A stretch of DNA of 64,000 nt from Sycobia sp. Sy_11 (Eukaryota; Arthropoda; Insecta; Hymenoptera; Epichrysomallidae), in NCBI GenBank assembly GCA_018907035.1, contig JACCIC010000213.1, positions 697,501 through 761,500 on the forward strand, read 5' to 3'. A program made the position numbers and the translations under genes. The notes beneath the pieces are model-generated. The model searched no databases. It saw nothing but the letters and a program-made list of their open reading frames with translations, and had not been told where the DNA came from. How positions within the stretch are numbered: position 1 is the first letter of the stretch; every line of letters begins with the position of its first letter. Shown one piece after another: positions 1-13,499 of this stretch.

Positions 1-407
1 GGGCCGTTCCGCGCCTCTGCAAAATTGAGGCGCAACGACAGCGGCGGCGGCTCTTATCTCGCGGGACGTATGACAATTATTTCCCGAGTTAAATTGTACC
101 ATAAATATCCGGGTTGTAGTATAACGCGGCCTTGCCGTGGCTGGGCTGGAAGGGGGGGGGGGAAGGGAGAGCGCGGGCATCGCGCTCATCCCGGCCTGCG
201 GGGAAATAAAGTATTCGGTTATACGCGGTTCAAACATTAATTGCCCCCCAGGACCGGGTGACGGGGGGGGGACGGGGGGTAGGAGAGCCCCGTATCCAGA
301 ATTGAGGCGGGCTCGGTTAATGTTTGATGTTTATTATATGCCCGGGGCCGATAACGGGGCCCCGTGTCAACGGAGCGACCCTCCACTTTTGCTTCTTCTT
401 TCTGTTT

Positions 408-438
<31 letters not shown>

Positions 439-1999
439 GTTATTGAATTTCGCGCCTCAGCGACGCGACTCCGAATCCAGCTAGGATTTCAAATTATCCG
501 GTTAAACGGGGATGTAGGGCGAGTTCGACCGTCGCGCGGAGTCCCGGAAAGAAACTGCGAACGACGACGGCCGACGTATGATTTATCTATTCCACTGCGT
601 GCTTTTGCTTTTTCGTAATAGCAAACCAAAGTGTCTCACGAATTCGCCAATTTTCCGAATTCTTTGTCCATAATTAACGAAGCCGATATATTCGTTACCA
701 TTCTGCGAATAATTAAAGCACATTGTTTAGTATCCAATTTTTTTTTTTTGTTTCACAGAAAATAATTTCGAATCTTTATAAAAAGGCCGAGGTCCTATTC
801 GAAATCTCGAGCCATTCGTGCAAAGCCGCAATTGCACTTTAAAACACAGCCAATCGACATGGCTTTTATTTTGTCTGGATAAAAGTAAATGGGCAAATGA
901 AAAATCGTTTCTCGCCGCGTTGTATTACGAGCGTCGCGGCTGTTCTATTGAATTCGTATCCGGCCGATACACAACTTTTCGATTACTGCGCCTTGCGAGC
1001 AGTGACTGGTCCCATCGTCGAACGCTGGGGATTAAACTCGTCGCGCGTGCGCATTGATGTGGAAATAAATAACTGCTCAATTCGTACAGTAGCGAACAGT
1101 ATAAGTGAATTCGTAAGTTGAAGTTTATCTAAATGAGAGACGTATTGAATCGAAATTTTTCACAAAATGGGAGAGAAATTTTGTTCTCTGATGATGAGAA
1201 TTAACGAACGGATAAAAACTATTGTTCATAACAAATGGTCTATTAGGATCGCTCAACGATATGTGGATAATAAACACAGCGATAGTTCAACGAAATCTCA
1301 ATTTTGTACAGAATGTATTACTGTAGTTCAATGATGAGATTCGTTAAAAAAAAATACAATGTTAAAATTTATTAAAGCTTAACATATAGGTAGGCAATTA
1401 TAAGCCACGTCACGATCAACTTAATCATCGTCGCTACCCCCGAATTACTGCACGTTTCTAATCAAGTTATCCTCTATCGTCATGCCTTCTCAATACGCCT
1501 ATCGTACCTCTATTTTGCCATTATTATTATTGTCATTATTCCTATAAATAAGTACCTGTACATATCGCGCTTCGTTAATATTCCCTTCGTTTCGCAGACA
1601 ATGTGTCATCGGCTCCTCGATCAATTTAATTCTGCCCGCTGTGTCGCATTCCGAAGATTTCGTTTCTTAACCGAAGGAAAAAAAAAACAAAAAAAAAATC
1701 GTCGAGCCTCGCACCTTTCGTCAAAATGAGATTTGTCGCGTCAGCCGCGCTCCCGATTCGCGGACACGATAATTCCGCGAGCGGCCGCCTCCTCGCGAAA
1801 TTCCGCGACCCCGTCGCCGTCGATGATTCGTCGGAGCCCGTAACTCGCGACCGGTCTAAAAGTAAAGCCTCGGAGGAAGACCGGACATTATTCGGTCGAC
1901 CTATTCGGCTGGGGCGCTCGGCCTCCGATGAAAATTCCTCGAGCATATCGGCCGGGCATGTATTTGAGTATGTATATATATATATATAGAAAGAAAGAG

Positions 2000-2053
<54 letters not shown>

Positions 2054-2850
2054 AAAAGCTTACGTATACGAAATCGGAATGTACGAAAATCCGGCTGTTC
2101 GTACGGAGCCCGAAAATCTCCCCGGCGCCGTTCAGCCCTGCCTGGGGCTGAAAAAGAAAATCGGTGCCCGAGCGAGATGGTGTATGAAAGACAGACAGAG
2201 AGAGAGAGAAAGAGAGAGGGGGGAAGAGAGGGAGAGAGAGAGAGAGAGAAATAGATACAGGGCAAAATCTCCTGATGGAATGCATAATGTAGCAGTCGGC
2301 AGCACAGTGCGACCTCCTCCGTCCAACCCTCAACCCCCTCCCGCCGCCCAACCAACCTTACGCGATCGCCCGCTATACGACGTCGCGACGACAATGCCGG
2401 GCGCATTGTGCGCGGACGATTTGCGCGCGCGCGCGCTCGCGCTATGCGGATCCGCGCGTATAGGCCCCTCTCTCCCCGCCCGACGCAGCGTCGTCGTCTT
2501 CGTCGTCGCCGTCTTCGTCGCTATATATATATATATATTACCCGCTCCTCCCAGGATGGCATACAATGCGTTCGCCAGTCAGCTATATATATATATTTAT
2601 ATATACGGCGAACAATAGACGCGCCAGGCGGTATATAATCGCGCGACGACGGCGAATTCGCGAAGTCGGGCGCGCGGGCGACATAACCCCCGCAATGTTT
2701 AAGCGAGTCGATCGGCTCTCTGTTTGAGCGGAACCGTTCATTTCATCCCCCCCCCTCCACCACCATCGCCCTTCCCCCTTCTTACCACCACTGTCGCGGT
2801 AGATTTGCAAGCTTATTGTTGTTATACTTTACGCTATCACTCACACTCAC
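1..2850. other. GC-rich CpG-bearing non-coding block
   Basis: Compared with the AT-rich DNA that follows, this block is rich in GC and CpG (notably 1-350, 1720-1950 and 2290-2720). It holds homopolymers such as a T run near 410-438, a purine microsatellite and short TA tracts. Long open frames here are driven by GA/CT repeats and read as Ser-Leu or Arg-Glu runs, so they are not credible proteins. The composition resembles promoter or first-exon DNA of insect genes, but no splice-linked coding sequence was recognised. It may belong to a gene beyond the left edge. Confidence 0.4.
1973..2052. repeat. (TA)n followed by (GA)n microsatellite
   Basis: A short TA tract (about 1973-1988) is followed by an interrupted then pure GA tract (about 2005-2052). 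A second, imperfect GA-rich patch lies at about 2195-2250. Simple-sequence repeat visible directly. Confidence 0.95.
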
Positions 2851-3012
2851 ACACACACACAATGATAATATATATCCCTCTTCTATCGTCATATTAGTTT
2901 TATTTATATTATGCGTATTCTAATTTACCACCGAATTATTTTACTTACCATATATAATACAATTCCATATTATTATATGTTTACCTTTTTGTATTGTTAT
3001 AGGAATAAAAAT

Positions 3013-3022
3013 TCTCTCTCTC

Positions 3023-3060
<38 letters not shown>
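3013..3060. repeat. (CT)n microsatellite
   Basis: Nearly pure CT dinucleotide tract of about 48 bp with two small interruptions. Confidence 0.95.
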
Positions 3061-3061
<1 letters not shown>

Positions 3062-4913
3062 GATGGATAAAGGATTGATGGAAACGCGTAGAAGAGCGAG
3101 CCATAAGTCTCGGTATTGGGTAAAAAAAGTACATCGGGATCAGGCTGCTACAATCTATCTTTTTTTTTTTTGTAAAGAATTACTCGCCGTGTTGAGAAAT
3201 ATAGATCTACTTTCGTTAACTGATAAATTATTTCAGAGTTGCTTATTAAAAAAAAAAAAAAAATTCATTGAACTAATTAAAAAGTAAAGCTTAAATCAAA
3301 TCCAACGGTACATATTCGAAATTTCTCAAAGTTTGTTAAAGCTTTTACAAAGCAAAAAACGAAAAAAAAAAACAAGGAAAGAAATCTGAAATACATTAAA
3401 ATATAGCATCAAGTACGCGCACTATCTTTTCGCTGGAATATTTTATTACATCTAACGTAATCTCTTATTTCTAATGCAATTGTCTTCCCTGTATATCTTT
3501 TATATATGTATGTCGGCATTGACATAGTTAAATAAATATAAAAATTCATGAAACATTAATTAAACCTCTCTCGGGTACACCCATAAAATATTAAAATTAC
3601 TTTTTATGCTTTATATATTTATACGCTTGTGCATATACACGTTATAAATTGATTTAATTTCACTCCTTTTGCCGTGATTTCGTCGTTTGCAAAATTTATT
3701 CGTCTAGCTAATGGATTAATAACGGCGTTACAGATGGTATTTTACGATTTTTTTCCCTTCAATTTCTCTGATTCGTTAACGGAATTGGTTTCGAGTGTAC
3801 TCCATAATCAGGTATTATAAAACAGAGAGAGAAGCTTTTTACATAAATTTATTTTTCCAATTTCGTTGGCTGGAATAATTTATCGATTTTAAAAAATACG
3901 TTACTTCGTCTTCAAATAATTGTATCGGAATTTTTTCGCGTATCGGTCTCGAACGTCGAGTTGGAGTTTTTTTAATAATAATCTACTGCGACTTAAAAAA
4001 TTCGCATTTGTTACTAACTTCACATCTATCTTCGGGTGCCAGTTTTTTTTTTTTTTTTTTGTGTAACAGTGACCGCTGTCGTACGTTAAAGAGCGTTACA
4101 GAGTCGATTAAATTTTACGTGTCAGAGTGAACGTAAATTTATACACGCGTAATGTTTTTCATGCGTTGAAAATGTCGCATTACGTGCCGATGAAACAAAC
4201 TTAGGTTTTACTTAACTGTTTTGATTTAAAGAATAATGCATCCAAAGCTGATCGTTTGCCCTCGAAAGCATTGCCTGAAGTATGCCCCGGATGTGAGAGT
4301 GCGTCAAGAGTGATGGGCGCGTTTCGAAAGGAGGAACTTATTGCTGCGTCGTTGGGGGCGGCATAAGCCTGGCCGTTAAACGAGCGTCTAAAATCATTGG
4401 GATTCGCTTTTTCGACAAATTTCCCGAGTTCCCGGCAAAAAAAAGGCCGTGCAATATTTTGAAGAAAAAGAAAATTTTTTTTCTTCCCTTTGCCGTTGAA
4501 ATAGCGCCCTAATTTTCGACTAAAATACGAACTTTTTCAGTTTGAGACCCAATAGTTTAATTTACATAATCCAGAAATTACGATATATATACACAAGTTC
4601 GAATATTAACAAAGAATCAATATTCATAGAATTATGTACTGAACTGTATACTATTAAACTTAGTAAAAAATATTAGCAGAAAATATATAAAAAACTTAGC
4701 AGTATATATATATATTTACGAAGAAAAAAGCGAAAGCGGATTAAAAGCGAGTTTTCAATCCGCGCCCGAGCGTTTTCCACATCCCGTAACTTTTTTCCTT
4801 CCTCCCATCCGCCCACTTGTGTGTATACATATACACACGCACGCATACATACGCGCACGTATGTATACATAGAAACCCCCGAACGAAACGTACGCACGTA
4901 TATACCTATAACG

Positions 4914-4914
<1 letters not shown>

Positions 4915-4959
<45 letters not shown>
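4915..4959. repeat. (TA)n microsatellite
   Basis: Uninterrupted TA tract of about 45 bp, flanked on the left by a TA/CA/CG-rich patch (4820-4900). Confidence 0.95.
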
Positions 4960-4962
<3 letters not shown>

Positions 4963-5089
4963 CGTGTGTAATACTTATGTACTAGTAGGTATTATATCCG
5001 GGCTTGTTTGCTAGGGCCGTTGCTAGGGCTACCGTACTTGCCGTAGGTTTCAGCGCGCTATATACACCAGCCACGGCAGTCTGCCCTTC

Positions 5090-5103
5090 GAGAGAGGGAG
5101 AGA

Positions 5104-5152
<49 letters not shown>

Positions 5153-5158
5153 GGAGAG
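5090..5158. repeat. (GA)n microsatellite
   Basis: GA tract with few interruptions, about 70 bp. Confidence 0.95.
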
Positions 5159-6817
5159 CAATGTCAACCCGTAAATTTGCTCGCTGGAAATTTCCGATGA
5201 TCTTCGAAAAGCTCGACCGTGAAAGGATCACGGCAAAAGCAAAATTATTAGCTCGATGCCCGGAATTTCTGAATACTGAAGAATGATTCTACTGAAGAAT
5301 GATTATTCTCCATTGTTCATAATTCGCATAAAAAATTCATTTTGAAATAAATAAAAACTTAATCTCCGAAAACTTTCAAAATCACTTATATCTCATTTTA
5401 AAGATAAACACCTTGAATCTGAAGTATTTTATCAGATCCGGCCAATAAATTTTTCGTACGTAACGCTGATAATTGATTAAAATTTTGGAAACGAACCATG
5501 GAGCAAAAATATTTTTTTTTTTCTCTTAATTTCATCCACATTTAATGAAATGAAGAGAAAGAAAACAGTCGCGCGGATTTTCAGCACGTAAGCAAAGAGA
5601 TGGCGAAAAATTTATTATGCAAATGATAATGTAACGGCTGTACTTTCAAAAGTACAAATATTCCACTTATTACAAGAACTATAAACAAGTTCGCAAAGTT
5701 CTTCCGCGCACGTGATTGTTACGCCATCGTTAAATTATTCTTGCGTATACATGCATACATATATATATATATACGGTAAAAGTTCGGAATAGCGAGTTCG
5801 TTTATATAAATATAACGTATATATACGTGATGAATATATAAGGGCAAACATTGGTATACAAGTACATCGCGCGTAGTCCTACTCCTTGCCCTAATATATT
5901 GGATATTATATTTTACTAACAGGCCTTTTCGTCGAGTTTATAATTTGTAAACGTAGTTATATCAACAAAGTTCGACGTTTTATATGCCAGAGGTAGTTTA
6001 ATTTAAAATTATTTAGGCAATAAATCTTGAAGTTGCCGATTGTAAAACTTGGCCTTTCCCTTAGCATCGATTATTCTATAGAAAATAAAATTTAATATCA
6101 AAATAAAGCAATTCGTAAATATTAAAAGAGTCAAACATTGAGCTCATTAGCTAATAAGTTATCTGAGATATCAAGTTATATGGCACAAAAATATATATTT
6201 AAAGCGAGAAAAAAACCTGTATTGTTAATGGCATTTTCATAAGTACGTCGTCAATTAAATAAATTAATATCTTTTAAAATCGTTTAAATGAGATAAATAC
6301 AGAGGCATACAAAGTGGTATAGAACACAGTGAAGTTTATCTATTCTGACATGTTGGATTCGAGTCTGGAAATCGTTCGGCTGGAAAACTTGTGCAATTTG
6401 GCGCAAAACGTGTGAAAAGGTGCAGGATTCTTTCATAAAATAATATTAATATAACTGAAAAATGTTTTCTAACCTATATATAATACAAGATTTTTGTGTA
6501 TTTTTATGTTCTGTATTCGTCGTTCGCTTTACTCAAATACTTCGAGAATTTTTGAAAAACTTACAAAAAATAAAAAATTGTTAAAATAAAAAATAACCAT
6601 TAAATTAACAAACGACTAATATTCAATTCAATTCAAAATACCATTAGAATTGGATGAAAATGCGATACTCCTTATATGAACTCCGGTTTGATGTTTCCAA
6701 ATCTTAAGTGCAAATCGCCTGTTTCAAATCTAGAGTTACTGCTTCTACGCGCGAGCCTCCCCCCCTTAATGTTATAAATATATTAGCGAAAAATGCATTC
6801 TACTCTTATATGCAGAT

Positions 6818-6820
<3 letters not shown>

Positions 6821-6877
<57 letters not shown>
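6821..6877. repeat. (TA)n microsatellite
   Basis: Pure TA tract of about 57 bp. Confidence 0.95.
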
Positions 6878-6881
<4 letters not shown>

Positions 6882-7028
6882 CACTGATATTACTTCTTTG
6901 CATCATACGTGATTAACTGCATAAAATTCACAGACAACGATCGAAATCTATATGTATACAAATTAACTTGAATATTTCTAAAAATACTCCGTGTTGATGA
7001 GCTATAGCACACCCGCGCGCATGCACAC

Positions 7029-7056
7029 ATGTATGTATGTATGTATGTATGTATGT
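7029..7056. repeat. (ATGT)7 microsatellite
   Basis: Seven perfect tandem copies of the tetranucleotide ATGT. Confidence 0.95.
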
Positions 7057-10000
7057 GCGCATGCCCGCATTTCAGAAATAATGAAAAAAAGACGCTTTCT
7101 CGGGCTCCTCTCGGAAATCGATCGAATCTTGGAAATATCGCGTTGCTCTCGTAACGATACGTTTCATCGCAATTACAAAAGAATACAAATTTGCTAAAAA
7201 TTCATACGACTCCTTGAATATAGATTTCTTTTTTATTTTGTTTTTAATGGCAACGCGATCGATCGCCTTATGTATTAGTCTTCGTTGGTATAGTAGGATT
7301 ATTAATTGACACATATGGGCGCAACAGGAGAGCGCGAATTTAATAAGCCGCGCGAACAAAAAAGCCTTCGGTCGCTGGATGAGTCTTTGTTGGGATTTCA
7401 AACTCTCTTCGTTTTATTTATTTTTTTTTTTTTGTTTATTTTTTGTCGAGTAAATGAGCAGGTTGAAAAATGCTAATTATTAACAATAGGTGATTTCGAT
7501 AAAAAGGTAAGTAATTTTTTCAAATATTTTTGTATAAACATAATTACGTGATTTCTTTAAGAAGCTTATTCAACAAAGAACATTATATGTTATAATTTAT
7601 TTTAAAATGCAAGTTATTGTAAAATTATGATTTTCATCGTATTATGAATTTATAATCAAATTATTCATTTGAAAATATGTTTAGCATTGCTATAGATAGT
7701 GCTAATATAGCATATAATGTCATGAAAAGAAACTAATTATATTACTGCTATAATTCTAGTTTTTTGTCTTCTCAGATTCTATAAAATTTCGATAAAGAAT
7801 GTCATTGCTAACGTCGTCGATCATTCAACTACTACCCCTTACAATTGTAAGATCGATCAATGATGGATTATTTCTTTAAAAAATAAATTATTGCTAATTC
7901 TAATAATTAAAAAGTAATAGTTTCTACATAGTCATATTCTACATATAATTAGCAAAAATAAAGTCGTAAAATAAAGCTACTAAAATAAAAAAATTGTTTA
8001 TATTTACGTTTAATAAGATCTCAATATAATATTAGTTTTTACATTGAAAGTAAATTTTTAAAATTGAATTATTGTAGAAAGAGGTACCTTTTCAATTTAT
8101 TCTTTAAACTGCACGAATTCATGGGAATGTTTAAAATTTATGAAACTCAAAAATATCCTTTTTAAAGCCTGTTGAAAGTTTCGATATTATTAGAAATATA
8201 TTTCCAGTAAAATATTCATTTAGAAAATCAGGATGCACAAGAATCTTTATAATTTTCTTAACATTAAAAATCCAACAAGAAAGCGCTTGAGAGAAAATAT
8301 GAAAATCCAAATACGTAAGAGCAAATCGATATAATAAAATAAAGAGTTTCTAATATAAAACCATATATGAAAAACAAAATCTTAAAAAGAAAAATATAAA
8401 TATATAGATACATTACCTAATTCTGAAATAACAAACTCCTATTACGCACAAGCGTGCGTATAAATCGAAAAAGTTTCTGCTAAGTCGTCAATTCGACGTT
8501 TCAACTCACCTCTATTGAAATGTCGACGCCTATTCTTCAGCGCGAGTTTGGCTTACCACATGGGGCATATTGATCTCGAGAACATCGGACAGTTCCATTG
8601 TCGCTTTTAAGATGATCTCCCATTTTTATTTTCAAATTAGTGATTGATATCGTTTTTAATTTTTTATCTTTTCTTTGTTTTTCTATTGCTTTTACTTTTA
8701 TTGAAAAAGGATTTTTTGGAAAAATTAACATGTGATACACAAAATTTTTTATTGCACTTGGCTCCTCTAAAGTGAAAATAACAAGTCTTTTTTAAAAATT
8801 TAAGAAAACTTAGTCACTATCTGCTTTTCTGTAGTAAACCTGCTTTTTTATTTAATGTCATTTATATGACTACGTTATTTTCATTTTTTTTTTTTTCATT
8901 TTTTTTTTTTTTTTTTTTTTTTTTGTAAACTAGACTGTTGGGAACACAGAATATTGTTTCCTATATTATCAAATCAAACTTTTTATTAGTTTTATATGTA
9001 AATATGTAACCATATTTGTAGAATAAAATATAATAAATCTTTTTATCATAAGTATACACAGATCTAACACAAACAAGTTATATTAATTAATAATTTAAAA
9101 GGCATTATATTGCATTATTTCTGTATAAGAAAAATATCCTGTGCAAAATTTTTCCAGCACCTATCCTTGAGATAATCTTTGAAATTATAGGAACAAAGGG
9201 TCTTGGATAAAAGCAAAAATCAACATTTTAAACTATAAGTTTATTTTCTAAAAATGTGCTTTTGTAAGCAGTAATGCACATAAATAACAAATTACAATAT
9301 ATGTAACAACAAAAACGAAATTATTACGAAAACTCTGAGTGAAATTAAAAAAGTATTTTATAAAAATTTGGTAGTTTTGACTTCATTTCAAATCAAACGC
9401 TTCATAATTTTTACTTGTTACTAATTACAATTATAAGCTGTGTATAAATACGAATAACTTTACAATATACTTTTATATGGCATCGATTTATTTATGTAAT
9501 AAGATCAAAATGAAACACGAATCGCTAAATTTTAACATTGGAAAATGAAACTAATAAAAAATCATTTTAAAAATTCGTGTTGCGTTTTGTTTGGTCAAGT
9601 ATAGTGTTTTTCATACTCAAGGTCGCGCTTGTGGAGTAAAATACAATTGTCGTCACCTACCTTGCATAAGCAAAAGACAATATTCCCCTACTAGTGGGAG
9701 AATAAAAAACAAATGTAAGCTCTACAATATAAACTCACTGTATATTGTATTCAGCTGATACCTAAAATAATATTTAATTGCTGAAGATAGTTGCAGAAAA
9801 TTGTATTATATACTTTTCCTATGAAAAAATTATACGAAACATGTGAGTAAAATAAATGGCTCTATACTGCATAACATAGGAATCATCTATTTTGCTTACT
9901 TATTACATAATATAGTATAATAATTTAAAATTTACATACAATAAAATTTGGAAAACTAAATTGTTATACAGAAGCAACATATTTAGTTAAGTGCATGTAG

Positions 10001-13000
10001 TTTTTATGATTCTATTGTGTTATTGATTATACGAGGTGTATATTTAAAGGTACCTCTTACATTTTATAAAAAAGCTGTTTAGATCCTTAAATAAACTAGT
10101 TTAAAAAAATTTTTTAAATTAATTTTATTGGCTTCTTAAAACTTGAATTTTTCTATATGTAAAATAATTTTTTTACTTATAGTACAATAATCTCAAAAAA
10201 CAAGCAAAATCAATTACATGTGCTCATGATTGTTTATCTATCCCTTTACTTCAAATAAATCTTCGTACACTGAAAATAAAGTATATATTTTACATTCATT
10301 GCAAAGGAATAATAACCAATGAGCTGCGTAGTGCATACATAGATATAGTAAAATAAAAAATAAATAAAACAATTTTTTGGCATTGCTTATATCAAATCGG
10401 TTATTAAGCCTACAGTAGACAATGATACATCCTGTTACAGCAACCAAACATTTTTACTTATAAATTATTTTATTAAAAGAATTAATCAATTTCAATGCTA
10501 CAATTACTATGTTATAAGAAAATTTATCATTTTATTTCATAAATATTGAATATATTAAAAGAAATAGTAAATATATACTTTTAGAAATTATTATGGAAAT
10601 AAGCAAAAATATTTCAATATAACAGGATGTATCATTTAATGTTCTACAATTAGAAACAGTAACCAACCTCTTCCTCCAAAACTTAAATATATATTTATAA
10701 TTCACCTACATTTCAAGCTCTTTCACAAATCGAAAGTGCTCATTCATTTAAAAATGTACAACATTTCTTATTACGAGGGAAATATCTTGACTGAATGTAT
10801 TTCTTTCGGTACAATAAACTTTATGTGGATAAATTAAACAAATATAAACAGAATATACAGATGTATTTTTTGAGTTCGAGAAAATATATTTTCTTGTAGC
10901 TTAAATATGCTTAAATATATAGCAAGCAAGAATTAAATCAGTCTTTTTCTCGAAATAGAGAAGTTGTTTTTAGTAATATATTATTAGCACGACAATTTTA
11001 ATTTTATTTTTATTTGTTTAATATCAGTGAAGCAAGTTTTCAGAGATTAACTATTTAATTGTTTTTTCCAAATAAATTTTTGTTTAAAATGGTAAATCTA
11101 AAAAATAACTAAAAACTATTACTTAAATCATAAGTTATTGAATAAGAATCAATCACAAATGATAATTATTTGAAATTTGATAATTAAAGCAATATTAAAA
11201 AAATAAAATATTTAAATACATAAATCTCCAAATAACATGCTTTAAAAACTATTTATCGAAGTGCTGTTCATATTGGGACGTCATAAGCAATTTTCATAAT
11301 TTTAATGATAAATTGATTATGATAATAACTCTTCTTTACAACAAACAAAAATTCTATACATTTAGTTACAAAAACATTCATCCGTTTACATTTTTTCGAT
11401 TATTCAACTAGAAGATATGACAGACATACTTTTCATCATTATCGACTTCCATTAAACATAATTTTGTGAATAAATCAATTTTACTGATAATTCATTATTT
11501 ACTCACAGACTAAAATTATTTATCTTGCATCGTTATCATTTACACTTATTTTAGTCTCAATATTAACAAAAGTGTACAATTAATATTAATGCCAAGTTTT
11601 CTTCGGATTACTATATAATTTCATTTTTCTATAATATACAACTATAAAAAAATAACAAAGCATTATAGAAATGTTTCAATGAAATAAAATTTTAAACTAT
11701 CGCAAAATATATAAAATTTAAAAAAACTGTCAGTTCCATAAAAAAAAATTAAAACTCAAGAGTCAATAAGATGATAAAAGTATAATTCAATGATTAGTCT
11801 ATCCTACACTATGTTACAACTTACTACGAGTATCAAGAGGAAATATGACGAGATTATTTCGTACGAATTAATAAAGATTTTATAAAGTAATAATAATAAA
11901 ATATTTTTGACTTATTGTGAGTAATACAAAATGGCATGAAAAATTAATAGTAACTTTTATAAAACTCTATTAAAATCGTACTACTATCAATCGTCTTCCT
12001 ATTAAAGCGTTTATTGAATCTTGAAGAGAAGAAACTCAGTTCTATGAGGCTCAAAGCTCAAATGTGAGTACAAAGCTTATATAAAGTCAGTAAGTGAAAG
12101 TTATAATAATCCTTAGAGTATATTTATCGTACAAAAATGTACATTTCTGTCTAGTACTACTAAGTCAATTACTTTTTGAACATCTTGGCCTTATTTCGTT
12201 CCTGGCAAGTTTTTATATTTTTCTTCTGGTGGCACCTTATGAAATACATCATAGAACTACCTTAAAAATTTTCTTTAACTTAATATAAAGTGCATCAACA
12301 TTAATAACTACGAAATCACTACATTCCATATAGTTATTAAAATTATTCAAAAAACTTATTAATTATTTCATTTGTTGCATATTTAACAATTATTTTGATA
12401 AAAAAAATAGAAATATAATTTTTGTTTGGTATTAACAATTCACATTAAAGATAAAAATAAGCAGTTTAAGTTCTAGTAATTGACATGATTTTAAAGACAT
12501 ACATACTAGGTTTTCTTTTTCATTTCATAAAATTCAACCTTCTATAGCACAGAAGAATTATACTATCAATGTGTTTTTTGACAACCTAAGGATTGTGTTT
12601 ATAACGCGATTAAGGGCAAAAATTTTTATTCAAAATATCAATTAGTATTTGGCTGCGATTCTTTTCTCCAAATAAAAAATAATATGGTTACTTGGTATTT
12701 ATTTTATAGAGCATTTTTCCAATCAATCCGTACTCTTTCCCTGTTTCAACTATAAAATTTCTCTGAACTTTCATTAGCGCTTGTTGAAAATGCTCAATAT
12801 TGTACTTTTTAGACAGTCTTACAATACTAAGATAGTTTTTTTTTGTTCAATAATTATATATTTACGTAACTTTTCTTGTTTTTTTTTCTCGTCAAACTAA
12901 AAATAATTTTTATGATTGTATAGAATTTTGTAAAAAAACGAAGAGTAGAAAACTAATAATAATACGTTTGATTAACTTAAGATTGAAATTAAATAATCTA

Positions 13001-13483
13001 AAAATAACAAGAAAAATTACTATATACATTATTATTAAATTAGATTAATTTTTAACATAGAAAAGTGTACGCGTCTAGCGTTTTTATTATTTTCAAGTTG
13101 AAACCGATATGTGTGGAAAATGCATTTTATACTATGTAATGTTTCTTTAATATAAATCTAGGTGGATCAATCGCGAGTCTTAAGAATTAACAAAGATAGA
13201 GAGCGAATTTGACTATAAATATTAAAACAAATTATTGCTCTTTTCAGTATGATTGATGAAGCTTCAAAGATGTATTTAGTTTACATTGCATAATAAATAT
13301 CTTTCAAGAAGCTGAATTTGAATATTTATGAGTTTTTTTTCGATATGTTTTCATGTATCCTAAACATTCATATTGAATGATTAACGATTTGTATGAAGTT
13401 TTTTTATAATAATAATTATGAGGGAGCTACAGCAGTGGCTGCTCTTTTTGATTGGCAAGTAGAAAAAGTAGCGCAGCTATACC

Positions 13484-13489
13484 TTTATT
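13484..13489 (-). terminator. Nearest poly(A) signal hexamer after RalGPS stop
   Basis: AATAAA on the minus strand only 10 nt past the RalGPS stop codon (13502-13500). If used, the 3' UTR would be unusually short. Other AATAAA hexamers lie further downstream in the AT-rich DNA, so the true cleavage site is uncertain. Confidence 0.3.
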
Positions 13490-13499
13490 GCAATTAAAT

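Larger units (their letters stand above)
2850..13480. other. Long AT-rich intergenic stretch
   Basis: About 10 kb of very AT-rich DNA with poly(T)/poly(A) runs (for example about 8885-8925) and many microsatellites. I found no ORF with protein-like composition or family resemblance. A few isolated splice-donor-like sites occur on the minus strand near 8510, 8557 and 9661. The part adjoining 13500 may include the 3' UTR of the RalGPS gene, because several AATAAA hexamers are present on the minus strand. Confidence 0.5.

Noticed and set aside
1626..2406. Minus-strand frames of 172-241 codons with Ser-Leu runs
   Set aside because: They are produced by GA/CT microsatellites on both strands, with no domain and no splice context.
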